A stretch of 64,000 nucleotides of DNA from the NCBI GenBank assembly GCA_000721275.1, contig JOFO01000008.1, positions 1 to 64,000 of the forward strand, given 5' to 3'. Shown piece by piece: positions 51,111-61,084 of the stretch (positions are counted from its first letter, which is position 1; each line of letters starts with the position of its first letter). The translations under genes and the position numbers were made by a program. The DNA comes from Microtetraspora glauca (GTDB lineage Bacteria > Actinomycetota > Actinomycetes > Streptomycetales > Streptomycetaceae). The notes under the pieces are model-generated. The model was not told the origin of the DNA and searched no databases. It saw only the letters and a program-made list of their open reading frames with translations.

Positions 51111-52628
51111 ATGACGACCCCCGAAGCGAGCGCCCGCCCGCGGTCCCCGAGCGGCCCCCGGCATCCCGGCGCACCCCGGCCCGCGCGCACCGCCCGGCCC
51201 CTGGTCGCCGTCGCCGGGGCCTTCGTCCTCGCCCAGCTCGCCCTCGCCGTCCCCGGGACCGGGCTCGGCTGGGACGAGGCCGTGTACGTCAGCCAGGTCG
51301 GCGGCAACGCCCCGCCGGCCTACTTCAGCGCGCCCCGCGCCCGGGGCGTCAGCTACCTGGTCGCGCCCGTCGCCGCGTTCACCGCCTCCACCGGCGTCCT
51401 GCGGGTCTACCTCGCCCTGCTGTCCGGCGCCGCGCTCCTCGGTGCGCTGGGGGTGTGGCGGCCGGTGCTGCCGGTGCGGGTCCTCGCCGTCGGCGGGGCG
51501 CTGTTCGCCGGGCTGTGGGTGACCCTCTTCTACGGGCCGCGCGTGATGCCCAACCTGTGGTGCGCCTTCGGGGCGCTGGCCGCCGCCGGCTTCCTGCTGC
51601 GCGCGGTCGCCCCGTCCGGCCGGGGGCGGCGGGACCGGTGGGCGGTGCCCGGGCTCGGCGCCGCCGTCGCCGCCGTCACGCTGCTGCGCCCCGCGGACGG
51701 GCTGTGGCTGGCGCTGCCCCTGGCCGCCGCCGCGCTGCTGGTCCCGGCGTGGCGGCGGCGCCGCGCCGTGCCGGCCGTCACCGCCGCCGGGCTGGGCCTG
51801 GGCGCGGTGCCGTGGGTGGTGGAGGCGTACACCTCGTACGGGGGTCTCGCGGCCCGGCTGCACCGCGCCGGGGAGATCCAGGGCAGCCTGGGCTGGTACT
51901 TCTCCGTCGACGACCACGTGCGGGCGCTCGCCGGCCGGACGCTGTGCCGGCCGTGCGACGTGCCGTGGGAGCACCCGTGGACGGCGCTGTGGTGGCTGGT
52001 GCTGCCGGTGCTGGTCGCCGGCGGTGTCGCCGCCGCGGTCCGGGCGGGGCGGGGGGCCGCCGCGGTGCTCGCGGCCGTCACCGCGGCCTCGCTGGCGTTC
52101 CCGTACCTCTTCACGGTGGGGTACGCGGCTCCGCGTTTCCTGCTGCCCGCGTACGCGCTGCTGGCGCTGCCCGCCGCCGAGGGGGTGCTCGCGCTGGTGG
52201 GCGCGGTGCGTCCGGGCCGGCGGCGGGTCGTCGCGGGGCTGCTGGCGGTCGCGCTCGCCGGGCATCTCGCCGTGCAGTACGCGGTCCTGCACCGGACGGT
52301 CGGCTACAGCCGGTCGGTGCGGGCGCAGTTCACCGGGATCGCCGCCGCGCTGCACGGGCTGGGCGTCCGTCCGCCGTGCACGGTGACCGGCCGCGAGTAC
52401 GTGCCGATCGGCTACTACACGGGGTGTGCGTCGCGGCAGCCGCGCGGCCACGACGGCAGCATCACGGAGGCGGGTCTCGCCGAACTGGCCCGGCGGGGGC
52501 CGCTCGCCGTCGTCGTCCACGCGGGGAAGGCGCCGCCCGGTTACGCCGCCGGCTGGCGCGTCACCCGGCTGCCGTCCGCGCCCGGCTGGCGGGCCTTCGA
52601 CGCGTACGTGTCGCCGTCGGCGCGGTGA
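51111..52628 (+). CDS. GT39/83-like membrane glycosyltransferase or related protein
   Basis: 505-residue polytopic membrane protein with about ten hydrophobic segments. The early extracytoplasmic loop 'GLGWDEAVYVSQVGGN' holds the Asp-Glu of lipid-sugar-dependent GT-C enzymes (GT39/GT83, ArnT/PMT-like). 'YGPRVMPNLWCAFGALAAAG' and 'YAAPRFLLPAYALLALPAAEG' are typical of the ArnT/PMT-like group too. Sugar donor and acceptor are unknown. ATG 51111 has a weak Shine-Dalgarno sequence; upstream in-frame starts (51045) remain possible. It is convergent with acdH. Confidence 0.75.
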   Translation: MTTPEASARPRSPSGPRHPGAPRPARTARPLVAVAGAFVLAQLALAVPGTGLGWDEAVYVSQVGGNAPPAYFSAPRARGVSYLVAPVAAFTASTGVLRVYLALLSGAALLGALGVWRPVLPVRVLAVGGALFAGLWVTLFYGPRVMPNLWCAFGALAAAGFLLRAVAPSGRGRRDRWAVPGLGAAVAAVTLLRPADGLWLALPLAAAALLVPAWRRRRAVPAVTAAGLGLGAVPWVVEAYTSYGGLAARLHRAGEIQGSLGWYFSVDDHVRALAGRTLCRPCDVPWEHPWTALWWLVLPVLVAGGVAAAVRAGRGAAAVLAAVTAASLAFPYLFTVGYAAPRFLLPAYALLALPAAEGVLALVGAVRPGRRRVVAGLLAVALAGHLAVQYAVLHRTVGYSRSVRAQFTGIAAALHGLGVRPPCTVTGREYVPIGYYTGCASRQPRGHDGSITEAGLAELARRGPLAVVVHAGKAPPGYAAGWRVTRLPSAPGWRAFDAYVSPSAR

Positions 52629-52633
52629 ACGGG

Positions 52634-52669
52634 CGCGCCCGCCGCACCGGTGCGGGTGCGGCGGGCGCG
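52634..52669. terminator. hairpin between membrane glycosyltransferase gene and acdH
   Basis: CGCGCCCGCCGCACC pairs perfectly with GGTGCGGCGGGCGCG around a 6-base loop, between convergent stops. Confidence 0.75.
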
Positions 52670-52689
52670 GGGACGTCCCGGTGCGGCGG

Positions 52690-53850
52690 TCAGCCGGTGA
52701 GGCCCAGTTCGCGGGCGATCAGCATCCGCTGGACCTCGCTGGTGCCCTCGCCGATCTCCAGGATCTTCGAGTCGCGCCACATGCGGGCCACCGGGTACTC
52801 GTTCATGAAGCCGTAGCCGCCGTGGATCTGGGTGGCGTCGCGGGCGTTGTCCACGGCCACCGTGGAGGAGTACAGCTTCGCGATCGCCGCCTCCTTCTTG
52901 AACGGCTCGCCGGCGACGAGCCGCGAGGCCGCGTCCCGCCAGCCGATCCGGGCCATGTGGGCGCGGGTCTCCATGTCGGCGATCTTGAACTGGATGGCCT
53001 GGTTGTCGCCGATGGGCCGGCCGAAGGCGTGCCGTTCCTTCGCGTACTTCACCGACTCGTCGACGCAGCCCTGGGCGAGGCCGGTGGCGAGCGCCGCGAT
53101 GGCTACCCGGCCCTCGTCGAGGATCCGCAGGAACTGCGCGTAGCCGCGGCCCTCCTCGCCGAGCAGGTTCTCCACCGGGACGCGGACGTCGTCGAAGGAC
53201 AGCTCGCGGGTGTCGGAGGCGTTCCAGCCGACCTTGGAGTAGGGGGCGGCGACGGTGAAGCCGGGGGTGCCGGACGGGACGATGATCGAGGAGATCAGCG
53301 GGCGTCCGTCGGGCTTGCGGCCGGTGACGGCGGTGACCGTGACCAGGCCGGTGATGTCCGTGCCGGAGTTGGTGATGAAGCACTTCGAGCCGTTGATGAC
53401 CCAGTGGTCGCCGTCCCGGACGGCCGTCGTCCGGGTGCCGCCGGCGTCCGAGCCCGCGCCGGGTTCGGTGAGCCCGAAGGCGCCCAGCATCTCGCCGGCG
53501 CACAGCTTCGGCAGCCAGGCCCGCTTCTGCTCCTCGGTGCCGAAGAGGTGCAGCGGCATGGCGCCGAGGGAGACGCCCGCCTCCAGGGTGATGGCCACCG
53601 AGGAGTCCACCCGGGCCAGTTCCTCCAGGGCGATGCCGAGGGCCAGGTAGTCGCCGCCCATGCCGCCGTACTCCTCCGGGAACGGCAGTCCGAAGAGGCC
53701 CATGCGGCCCATCTCGGCGACGATCTCGTAGGGGAACTCGTGCCGCTCGTAGTAGTCGCCGATCTTCGGCGCCACCACGTCGTGGGCGAACTGCTCGACG
53801 GTGCGGCGCAGTTCCTCGTGCTCGTCGGAGAGCCGGTGGTCGAGGGACAT
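52690..53850 (-). CDS. acdH: acyl-CoA dehydrogenase (AcdH/FadE4)
   Basis: 386-residue FAD enzyme of acyl-CoA dehydrogenase family, oxidising branched short-chain acyl-CoA (isovaleryl-CoA here). Signatures are '[21 protein letters not shown]' region and '[23 protein letters not shown]'; the catalytic base is probably Glu in '[11 protein letters not shown]' or 'LELFG' region. It is last of the accD1-accA1-hmgL-acdH operon, 8 bp after hmgL. Confidence 0.92.
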   Translation of the reverse strand: MSLDHRLSDEHEELRRTVEQFAHDVVAPKIGDYYERHEFPYEIVAEMGRMGLFGLPFPEEYGGMGGDYLALGIALEELARVDSSVAITLEAGVSLGAMPLHLFGTEEQKRAWLPKLCAGEMLGAFGLTEPGAGSDAGGTRTTAVRDGDHWVINGSKCFITNSGTDITGLVTVTAVTGRKPDGRPLISSIIVPSGTPGFTVAAPYSKVGWNASDTRELSFDDVRVPVENLLGEEGRGYAQFLRILDEGRVAIAALATGLAQGCVDESVKYAKERHAFGRPIGDNQAIQFKIADMETRAHMARIGWRDAASRLVAGEPFKKEAAIAKLYSSTVAVDNARDATQIHGGYGFMNEYPVARMWRDSKILEIGEGTSEVQRMLIARELGLTG

Positions 53851-53858
53851 GGTGATCG

Positions 53859-54794
53859 TCACTCCTTGTGGGAGAGGGCGCGGACGGTGCGGGACGGGCT
53901 CGGGCGGCCCAGCTGTTCGGCCATCCACACGCTCGTGGCGGTGAGGGCGGCCAGGTCGACCCCGGTCTCGATGCCGAGGCCGTCGAGCATCCACACCAGG
54001 TCCTCGGTGGCGAGGTTGCCGGTGGCGGACTTGGCGTAGGGGCAGCCGCCGAGGCCGCCCGCGGAGGCGTCGACGGTGGTCACGCCGTGCCGGAGCGCGG
54101 CCAGGGTGTTGGCGAGCGCCTGCCCGTAGGTGTCGTGGAAGTGCACGGCGAGCCGGGTGGTGGGGACCCCGGCGTCGTTCAGGGCGGTCAGGAGCGCCCG
54201 GACGTGGCCGGGGGTGGCGACGCCGATGGTGTCGCCGAGGCTCAGCTCGTCGCAGCCGAGGTCGGCGAGGGCCTTGGTGACGCGGACGGTCTGCTCGACG
54301 GGGACGGCGCCCTCCCAGGGGTCGCCGAAGCACATCGACAGATAGCCGCGGACCTTCAGGCCGGCCTCGACGGCGCGGAGGACGACGGGCTCGAACATGG
54401 CGAGGGCCTCGTCGACGGTCCGGTTGAGGTTGGCCTTCGCGAAGGACTCGGTGGCGGAGGCGAAGACGGCGACCTCGCGGGCGCCGAGGGCGAGCGCCCG
54501 GTCGAGGCCGCGCTCGTTCGGCACCAGCACCGGCAGGCGTACGGGCAGGTCCCGGACGAGCGGGAACAGGTCCTCGGCGTCGGCCAGCTGGGGCACCCAC
54601 TTCGGGTGCACGAAGCTGGTCGCCTCGACGGTGGAGAGGCCGGCGGCGGCGAGCCGGCGGACGAACTCGGCCTTCACCGCGGTCGGGACGGCCGTCTTCT
54701 CGTTCTGCAGCCCGTCGCGGGGGCCGACCTCGTGGATCCGGACCCGGGCGGGCAGCGACGGGTCGGGGACGGTCATCGGCAGGGCGGTGCTCAT
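53859..54794 (-). CDS. hmgL: hydroxymethylglutaryl-CoA lyase
   Basis: 311-residue DRE-TIM metallolyase splitting HMG-CoA to acetyl-CoA and acetoacetate, the end step of leucine degradation. Motifs: '[10 protein letters not shown]' (metal, about 24-33), '[13 protein letters not shown]', '[12 protein letters not shown]' (His pair), '[20 protein letters not shown]' with catalytic Cys. It overlaps accA1 by 4 nt (ATGA). Confidence 0.94.
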   Translation of the reverse strand: MSTALPMTVPDPSLPARVRIHEVGPRDGLQNEKTAVPTAVKAEFVRRLAAAGLSTVEATSFVHPKWVPQLADAEDLFPLVRDLPVRLPVLVPNERGLDRALALGAREVAVFASATESFAKANLNRTVDEALAMFEPVVLRAVEAGLKVRGYLSMCFGDPWEGAVPVEQTVRVTKALADLGCDELSLGDTIGVATPGHVRALLTALNDAGVPTTRLAVHFHDTYGQALANTLAALRHGVTTVDASAGGLGGCPYAKSATGNLATEDLVWMLDGLGIETGVDLAALTATSVWMAEQLGRPSPSRTVRALSHKE

Positions 54795-56725
54795 GCGTCC
54801 TCCTCCTCGCGGGGGGTGACGACGGCCAGCACCTGGTCCATGGCGACGGTCGTGCCGGGCGTGACGTCCAGCTCGGTGACGGTGCCGGCGTGCGGGGCGG
54901 AGATGACGTGCTCCATCTTCATCGCCTCCACCACCAGCAGGCTCTGCCCGGCCTCCACCTCGTCCCCGACCGCCACCTTCACGACGGTGACGGTGCCCGG
55001 CATGGGCGCGGCGAGGGTGTCGGCGCCGCCGTGCCGGGCGCCGGAGAGCGCGGCGGCGACCGGGTCGTGGTCCTGGACGTGCCAGGAGTCGCCGTCCCGG
55101 CCGAGCCAGGCGCCGGCCCGGTGGAAGGCGTGGACGACCCCGTCGACGGTGACGGTGACGGCGTCGGCGGTGACGCGGGCGCCGTCGGGGGCCGCGGCGG
55201 TGACGGGTTCGAGTCCCGCGACCCGTACGGGGAAGGCGAGGGGCTTCGGGGTGCCGCCGAGACGCCAGCCGCTCGGTACGTCGAACGGGTCGGTCCAGCC
55301 GTCCCGGGGCCGCGGCGCCAGCTCCGCCCCGCGTACGGCGGCGGCCGCCGCGTACACCTCGTCCGGGACGTCCCGCGGCACCAGCGACTCGGCCTCCCGC
55401 TCGACGAGGCCCGTGTCCATGGCGCCGGACACCACGTCGGGGTGGGCGAGGAGGCGCCGCAGGAAGCCCGCGTTGGTGGGGACGCCGAGGGTGACCAGCC
55501 CGGCGAGGGCCGCGCGGAGCTTCCGCAGCGCGGTGGGGCGGTCGGCGGCGTGCACGATGACCTTCGACAGCATCGGGTCGTACAGCGAGGACACCTCGGT
55601 GCCCTCCAGGAGTCCGGAGTCGGTGCGCACGCCGTCGCCGGCGGGCTCGCGCAGCGCCAGGACCGTGCCGCCGGACGGCAGGAAGCCGCGGGCCGGGTCC
55701 TCGGCGCAGATCCGCGCCTCGACCGCCCAGCCGTCGAGCCGCACGTCGTCCTGGGCGAAGCCGAGCGGTTCGCCGGCGGCGACCCGGAGCTGCCACTCCA
55801 CCAGGTCCAGGCCGGTGACGAGTTCGGTCACCGGGTGTTCGACCTGGAGGCGGGTGTTCATCTCCATGAAGTAGTACTGGGACGGGTCGCCGCCCGGCAC
55901 GATGAACTCGACCGTGCCCGCGCCGACGTAGCCGCAGGACCGGGCCGCCTCCACGGCCGCCGCGCCCATCGCCGCGCGGGTCGCCTCGTCCAGGAGGACG
56001 CTCGGCGCCTCCTCGATGATCTTCTGGTGGCGGCGCTGGAGGGAGCACTCGCGCTCGCCGAGGTGCACCACGTTCCCGTGCGCGTCGGCGAGGACCTGGA
56101 TCTCGATGTGCCGGGGCCGGTCGATCCACCGCTCCACCAGGAGCGTGTCGTCGCCGAAGGAGGCCCGGGCCTCCCGGCGGGCCGCCGCGATCTCGTCGTC
56201 CAGGACCGCCAGGTCCCGCACCAGGCGCATGCCCTTGCCGCCGCCGCCCGCGCTGGGCTTCAGCAGCACCGGGGCGCCCATCGCGCGGGCGGCCTCGGCG
56301 ACCCGCGGGTCGGCGTCGCCCGGGACGACGGGCACGCCCGCCGCCTTCACGGTCTCCTTGGCGCGGATCTTGTCGCCCATGAGGGCGATCGCGTCGGCGG
56401 ACGGGCCGATGAAGACGAGCCCGGCGTCGGCGCAGGCGCGGGCGAAGGCCGCGTTCTCGGCGAGGAAGCCGTAGCCGGGGTGGACGGCCTGCGCGCCGGT
56501 GCGGCGGGCCGCGTCGAGGAGGGCCGGGACGGAGAGGTACGACTCCGAGGCCGGCGCCGGTCCGATCCGTACCGCCGTGTCCGCCTCCCGCACGTGCCGG
56601 GCGTCGGCGTCGGCGTCGCTGTACACCGCGACCGAGCGGACGCCGAGGGCGCGCAGGGTGCGGATGACGCGGACCGCGATCTCGCCCCGGTTGGCGACCA
56701 GGACGGTGTCGAAGAGCTGCTGCAT
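54791..56725 (-). CDS. accA1: biotin-carrying subunit of acyl-CoA (methylcrotonyl-CoA) carboxylase
   Basis: 644-residue biotin carboxylase/BCCP subunit. ATP-grasp biotin carboxylase domain about 1-450 ('[17 protein letters not shown]', '[10 protein letters not shown]', '[18 protein letters not shown]', '[15 protein letters not shown]'). The C-terminal biotinyl domain carries 'VVEAMKMEH' (biotinylated Lys). With AccD1 it forms methylcrotonyl-CoA carboxylase by operon context (hmgL next). ATG 56725 has no strong Shine-Dalgarno sequence but follows accD1 by 11 bp. Confidence 0.93.
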   Translation of the reverse strand: MQQLFDTVLVANRGEIAVRVIRTLRALGVRSVAVYSDADADARHVREADTAVRIGPAPASESYLSVPALLDAARRTGAQAVHPGYGFLAENAAFARACADAGLVFIGPSADAIALMGDKIRAKETVKAAGVPVVPGDADPRVAEAARAMGAPVLLKPSAGGGGKGMRLVRDLAVLDDEIAAARREARASFGDDTLLVERWIDRPRHIEIQVLADAHGNVVHLGERECSLQRRHQKIIEEAPSVLLDEATRAAMGAAAVEAARSCGYVGAGTVEFIVPGGDPSQYYFMEMNTRLQVEHPVTELVTGLDLVEWQLRVAAGEPLGFAQDDVRLDGWAVEARICAEDPARGFLPSGGTVLALREPAGDGVRTDSGLLEGTEVSSLYDPMLSKVIVHAADRPTALRKLRAALAGLVTLGVPTNAGFLRRLLAHPDVVSGAMDTGLVEREAESLVPRDVPDEVYAAAAAVRGAELAPRPRDGWTDPFDVPSGWRLGGTPKPLAFPVRVAGLEPVTAAAPDGARVTADAVTVTVDGVVHAFHRAGAWLGRDGDSWHVQDHDPVAAALSGARHGGADTLAAPMPGTVTVVKVAVGDEVEAGQSLLVVEAMKMEHVISAPHAGTVTELDVTPGTTVAMDQVLAVVTPREEEDA

Positions 56726-56736
56726 CGTCAGGGTCC

Positions 56737-58344
56737 TCACATCCGGAAGACGCCGAACTGGGGGTCGCCCAGCGGCGCGTTGGCACAGGCGGTCAGCGCG
56801 AGACCCAGCACCTGGCGGGTCTCCAGCGGGTCGATGACCCCGTCGTCCCAGAGGCGGGCGGTGGCGTAGTAGGCGCTGCCCTGGGTCTCGTACTGCTCGC
56901 GGATCGGCGCCTTGAAGGACTCCTCCTCCTCGGCGCTCCAGGCGTCGCCGAGCTGGTCGCGCTTGACCGTGGCGAGGACGGAGGCGGCCTGCTCGCCGCC
57001 CATGACGGAGATCTTGGCGTTCGGCCACATCCACAGGAAGCGGGGGGAGTAGGCCCGGCCGCACATCGAGTAGTTGCCGGCGCCGAAGGAGCCGCCGACG
57101 ACGACCGTCAGCTTCGGCACGCGCGTGGTGGCGACGGCGGTGACCATCTTGGCGCCGTGCTTGGCGATGCCGCCGTGCTCGTACGCCTTGCCGACCATGA
57201 AGCCGGTGATGTTCTGGAGGAACACCAGCGGGATGCCGCGCTGGTCGCACAGCTCGATGAAGTGCGCGCCCTTCTGGGCGGACTCGGCGAACAGGATGCC
57301 GTTGTTGGCGACGATCCCGACCGGGTGGCCGTGGATCCGGGCGAAGCCGGTGACCAGCGTCTGCCCGTACTCGGACTTGAACTCCTGGAAGCGGGAGCCG
57401 TCCACCACGCGGGCGATGACCTCGCGCACGTCGTACGGGGTGCGGGAGTCCACCGGCACCGCGCCGTACAGCCCGTACGGGTCGACCTTCGGTTCCTCGG
57501 CCGGCTCGACCTTCCACGGCAGCGGGCCCCGCTCGGGGAGGGTCGCCACGATGTTCCGGACGATCCGCAGCGCGTGCGCGTCGTCCTCCGCGAGGTGGTC
57601 GGTGACGCCGGAGATGCGGGAGTGGACCTCGCCGCCGCCCAGCTCCTCCGCGGTGACGACCTCGCCGGTCGCGGCCTTCACCAGCGGCGGCCCGCCGAGG
57701 AAGATCGTGCCCTGGTTCCGGACGATCACGGCCTCGTCGCTCATCGCCGGCACGTACGCGCCGCCGGCCGTGCAGGAGCCCATGACGGCCGCGATCTGCG
57801 GGATGCCGGCCCCCGACATGCGGGCCTGGTTGTAGAAGATCCGGCCGAAGTGCTCGCGGTCCGGGAAGACCTCGTCCTGCATCGGCAGGAACGCGCCGCC
57901 GGAGTCCACCAGGTAGAGGCAGGGGAGACGGTTCTCCAGCGCCACCTCCTGGGCCCGCAGGTGCTTCTTCACGGTCATCGGGTAGTAGGTGCCGCCCTTG
58001 ACGGTCGCGTCGTTCGCGACGATCACGCACTCCCGGCCGCTGACCCGCCCGACGCCCGCGATGACACCGGCCGCCGGGGCCTGGTCGCCGTACATGCCGT
58101 GCGCCGCCAGCGGCGCCAGCTCCAGGAACGGCGAGCCCGGGTCCAGGAGGCCGTCCACCCGGTCGCGCGGCAGCAGCTTCCCGCGCGCGGTGTGCCGGGC
58201 CCGGGACTTCTCCCCGCCCCCGAGCGCGGCCTCGGCGAGCTTGGCGCGCAGGGTCGCGGCCAGCTCCTGGTGCGCCGCCTCGTTGGCCCGCCAGGCCGGC
58301 GAGGCGGGATCCGCCGCACTCGACAGCACAGGTGCCTGCTGCAT
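56737..58344 (-). CDS. accD1: carboxyltransferase subunit of acyl-CoA (methylcrotonyl-CoA) carboxylase
   Basis: 535-residue beta subunit. Two crotonase-fold halves: oxyanion sites in '[16 protein letters not shown]' (N-terminal half) and '[20 protein letters not shown]' and '[16 protein letters not shown]' (C-terminal half). It transfers the carboxyl from biotin to acyl-CoA. It is first in the operon, divergent from accR; two AccR-like operators lie at 58365-58409. Confidence 0.94.
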   Translation of the reverse strand: MQQAPVLSSAADPASPAWRANEAAHQELAATLRAKLAEAALGGGEKSRARHTARGKLLPRDRVDGLLDPGSPFLELAPLAAHGMYGDQAPAAGVIAGVGRVSGRECVIVANDATVKGGTYYPMTVKKHLRAQEVALENRLPCLYLVDSGGAFLPMQDEVFPDREHFGRIFYNQARMSGAGIPQIAAVMGSCTAGGAYVPAMSDEAVIVRNQGTIFLGGPPLVKAATGEVVTAEELGGGEVHSRISGVTDHLAEDDAHALRIVRNIVATLPERGPLPWKVEPAEEPKVDPYGLYGAVPVDSRTPYDVREVIARVVDGSRFQEFKSEYGQTLVTGFARIHGHPVGIVANNGILFAESAQKGAHFIELCDQRGIPLVFLQNITGFMVGKAYEHGGIAKHGAKMVTAVATTRVPKLTVVVGGSFGAGNYSMCGRAYSPRFLWMWPNAKISVMGGEQAASVLATVKRDQLGDAWSAEEEESFKAPIREQYETQGSAYYATARLWDDGVIDPLETRQVLGLALTACANAPLGDPQFGVFRM

Positions 58345-58364
58345 CGACCGATCTCCCTTGTCCG

Positions 58365-58409
58365 GTTAATGAGCGTTAACGTACGCGTCTCAGGTTAACG
58401 ACCGCTAAC
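58365..58409. promoter_or_regulatory. two GTTAA-N6-TTAAC-type operators between accD1 and accR
   Basis: Site 1 at 58365-58380, GTTAATGAGCGTTAAC, is a perfect inverted repeat of GTTAA with a 6-bp spacer. Site 2 at 58394-58409, GTTAACGACCGCTAAC, differs at one position. S. avermitilis AccR is reported to bind this type of repeat and to repress the same operon (from memory). Confidence 0.85.
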
Positions 58410-58431
58410 CGGGTTGTCTAGAATCGAATCC

Positions 58432-59022
58432 ATGACCACGAGCCCGACCCGGACGGACGCGCCGACCCGCCGCGAGCAGATCCTCAAGGAGGCCGCGCGC
58501 CTCTTCGCCGAGCGCGGCTTCCACGGCGTCGGCGTCGACGAGATAGGGGCCGCCGTCGGCATCAGCGGCCCCGGCCTCTACCGCCACTTCCCCGGCAAGG
58601 ACGCGATGCTCGCGGAGCTCCTGGTCGGCATCAGCGAGCGGCTCCTCGACGGCGGCCGGCTGCGCGCCGCCGCCGCGGACGGCGACCCGGCGGCGCTCCT
58701 CGCCTCCCTCATCGACGGGCACATCGACTTCGCCCTCGACGACCGGCCGCTCATCACCCTCCACGACCGGGAGCTCGACCGGCTCAAGGACGAGGACCGC
58801 AAGCGGGTCCGCCAGCTCCAGCGGCAGTACGTGGAGCTGTGGGTCTCGGTGGTGCGGCAGCTGCACCCGGCGGCGGGCGAACCGGAGGTCCGCGCCGCCG
58901 TCCACGCCGTCTTCGGCCTCCTCAACTCCACCCCCCACCTGCGCACGCCCCTGCCGCGCGCCGCCCTGGAACACCTCCTCCGGGACCTGGCGCACGGGGC
59001 ACTGGGAGCCCTGACGGCCTGA
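58432..59022 (+). CDS. accR: TetR-family repressor of acyl-CoA carboxylase genes (AccR-like)
   Basis: 196-residue TetR regulator. The HTH at about 14-60 includes 'REQILKEAARLFAERGFHGVGVDEIGAAVGISGPGLYRHFPGKDAML' in pieces; the ligand domain follows. It is divergent from accD1 with operators between. By analogy with AccR of S. avermitilis it senses short-chain acyl-CoA. ATG 58432 is preferred to an upstream TTG (58414). Confidence 0.88.
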   Translation: MTTSPTRTDAPTRREQILKEAARLFAERGFHGVGVDEIGAAVGISGPGLYRHFPGKDAMLAELLVGISERLLDGGRLRAAAADGDPAALLASLIDGHIDFALDDRPLITLHDRELDRLKDEDRKRVRQLQRQYVELWVSVVRQLHPAAGEPEVRAAVHAVFGLLNSTPHLRTPLPRAALEHLLRDLAHGALGALTA

Positions 59023-59082
59023 ACGGCCTGACGGCCCGAACCGCCTGCGGCCGCACGGTCCGGCAGGTCGGAGGTCAGCGGG

Positions 59083-60528
59083 TCAGCGGGTCGGCGGAGC
59101 CGCCGGGCCCAGGCGGCGCAGCACCAGGGCGACGACCAGCCCGGCGGCCGCGCAGCCCGCGAGGACGAGGTGGGCGGCGGCGATCCCGGAGGCGGTGGCG
59201 TCCACGGCCGGGGCACCCGCCGCCAGACGTCCGTCCGTCCGGGCCGCGAGGACGGTGCCGACGACGGCGATGCCGAGGGCGGCGCCGCTCTCGTTGAAGG
59301 TGTTCAGCAGTCCGGAGCCGACCCCGGACTCGGCCGCCCCGACGTACGACGTGCCGATCCCGAACAGCGGGACGAAGCAGGCCGGCAGGCCCGCGCCGAT
59401 CAGCGCCGGCGCCGCGACCGCCGCCGCGAGGGACCCGCCGCCCGCGGCGAGGACCCCCGCGCCGGCGAGCTGGAGCGCGCACCCGAGCGCGTACGTCCCG
59501 CCGGGGCCGAGCCGTCCGGCGAGGGCGGGCACGGCCGCGGCCGCGCCGAGCGCCGCGAGGCCCATGGGCAGCAGGGAGAGGCCGGCGGCGAAGGCGCTCA
59601 TGCCGTGGACCCGCTGGAAGGACTGGCTGGCGAGGTACGAGCTGCTGATCATCACGGCGGCGACCAGCACCAGGCCCGCGCAGGCCAGCGCGTAGCCGGG
59701 CCTGCGCAGCAGGTGCAGCGGGAGCAGCGGGTCCGCCGCGCCCAGCTCCCTGCGGGCGACCAGCGTGAGGAGCCCCGCGGCGGCGCCGAGGGCGAGCCAG
59801 GCGACGGCGTCGCCGAACCCTTCGTGCAGACGGAGCAGGCCGAAGGAGAGCGCGGCCAGGCCGGCCGTGGCGACGGCCGCGGACGGGAGGCGGAGCCGGC
59901 GTCCCGCCCCGGTGCGGAGCGGCGGGGTGGCGCGCAGCGCGCCGGCGAAGGCGGCGGCGCAGACCGGCAGGTTGATGAGGAAGGCCCAGCGCCAGCCGGC
60001 CGCGGTGACGATCAGCCCGCCGAAAACGACGCCGAGCGTGGCCCCCACGACGCCGAGTCCGCTCCAGGTGGTCAGCGCGATCCCGCGCCGCTCGCCGTCC
60101 CGGTAGACCTCCAGGAGGATCGAGAGGGCGCCCGCGGAGAGCAGGGCCGCGCCGGCCCCCTGGGCGGCGCGGCCGGCGATCAGCGTGCCCGGACCGGCCG
60201 CGAGGCCGCAGAGCGCGGAGGCGGCGGCGAAGAGGGCGAGGCCGGAGAGGAAGGTGCGGCGCCGGCCGAAGACGTCCGACATCCGCCCGCCGAGGAGGAG
60301 CAGGCTGCCGAACGGCAGCAGATAGGCGCTGATCGTCCACTGGAGGGCCGTCCGGTCCGCGGGCAGGTCCGCTCCGATGGAGGGGAGAGCCACGTTCACG
60401 ACGGTCGAGTCGAGCATCACCATCAGCTGGGCGACGCCGACCACGACCAGCGGGGTCCAGGGCGGCTGGGCGGGGGCGGCGGGGGGCGGGGCCGGGGGTG
60501 CCGGCGTCCGCTGGTTCATGTGGTTCAT
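59083..60528 (-). CDS. MFS drug efflux transporter (EmrB/QacA, DHA2)
   Basis: 481 residues by ATG 60528 (SD GGAAGGG at 6 bp); an upstream start at 60555 would lie inside an operator. About 14 membrane segments, DHA2 motif A 'GGRMSDVFGRRRTFL' and antiporter motif C region 'GLGVVGATLGVVFGGLI'. Proton-driven export of an unknown hydrophobic compound. It is divergent from a MarR regulator that probably represses it through the paired operators. Confidence 0.88.
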   Translation of the reverse strand: MNHMNQRTPAPPAPPPAAPAQPPWTPLVVVGVAQLMVMLDSTVVNVALPSIGADLPADRTALQWTISAYLLPFGSLLLLGGRMSDVFGRRRTFLSGLALFAAASALCGLAAGPGTLIAGRAAQGAGAALLSAGALSILLEVYRDGERRGIALTTWSGLGVVGATLGVVFGGLIVTAAGWRWAFLINLPVCAAAFAGALRATPPLRTGAGRRLRLPSAAVATAGLAALSFGLLRLHEGFGDAVAWLALGAAAGLLTLVARRELGAADPLLPLHLLRRPGYALACAGLVLVAAVMISSSYLASQSFQRVHGMSAFAAGLSLLPMGLAALGAAAAVPALAGRLGPGGTYALGCALQLAGAGVLAAGGGSLAAAVAAPALIGAGLPACFVPLFGIGTSYVGAAESGVGSGLLNTFNESGAALGIAVVGTVLAARTDGRLAAGAPAVDATASGIAAAHLVLAGCAAAGLVVALVLRRLGPAAPPTR

Positions 60529-60554
60529 GGGAGACCCTTCCGTCGGGATATCCA

Positions 60555-60608
60555 TCCATGCGCATGCATGGAATTCGGCCGAACGCTACATCCATGCGCA
60601 TGCATGGA
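60555..60608. promoter_or_regulatory. two identical 18-bp palindromic operators between MFS and MarR genes
   Basis: TCCATGCGCATGCATGGA occurs at 60555-60572 and 60591-60608, 36 bp apart. Each is a near-perfect inverted repeat. Spacing and location are typical of MarR dimers binding a divergent promoter; the sites overlap or flank both starts. Confidence 0.8.
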
Positions 60609-60640
60609 CAAGGGGTGGAGGGGAAGCCTAGGATCGGGGC

Positions 60641-61084
60641 GTGACCGCTGCACCCCTCACCGACCGCTGGATGGCCACGGTCCGCGCCGGCGCGCAGATC
60701 GTCCAGGCCGCGGAACGCCGCCTCTCCGACGCGTACGGCCTGTGCGTCAGCGCCTTCGAGATCATGGACGTCATGGACCGGGAGGGCGACTGGCTCCGGG
60801 CCGGCGAGCTGAGCGCGCGCGTCTCCCGGAGCCAGCCCCAGGTCTCCCGGCTGCTCGCGCAGATGGTCGGTGCCGGATACGTCGAGCGCCGGCCCTGCGC
60901 CACCGACCGGCGGGGCTTTGACGTGCGGCTCAGCCCTGCCGGGCGGGAGGTCTTCGCCGCCTCCACCGCGACCGTGGAGGAACTGCTGGGCGAACTGGCC
61001 GGCGCCGTGCCGGAGGTGCGCGGACTACTCGCGGCCCGGACTTCCGGCGGCGCCCCCGGGGCGGGGTCCGGCCCGGCAGAATGA
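60641..61084 (+). CDS. MarR-family transcriptional regulator
   Basis: 147 residues. The winged HTH is 'MDREGDWLRAGELSARVSRSQPQVSRLLAQMVGAGYVERRPCATDRRGFDVRLSPAGREVF' in family layout (about 45-105); its wing 'DRRGFDVRLSPAG' is typical of MarR. The GTG at 60641 starts it. It probably represses itself and the divergent MFS gene. It overlaps the phosphatase gene by 4 nt (ATGA). Confidence 0.9.
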   Translation: MTAAPLTDRWMATVRAGAQIVQAAERRLSDAYGLCVSAFEIMDVMDREGDWLRAGELSARVSRSQPQVSRLLAQMVGAGYVERRPCATDRRGFDVRLSPAGREVFAASTATVEELLGELAGAVPEVRGLLAARTSGGAPGAGSGPAE

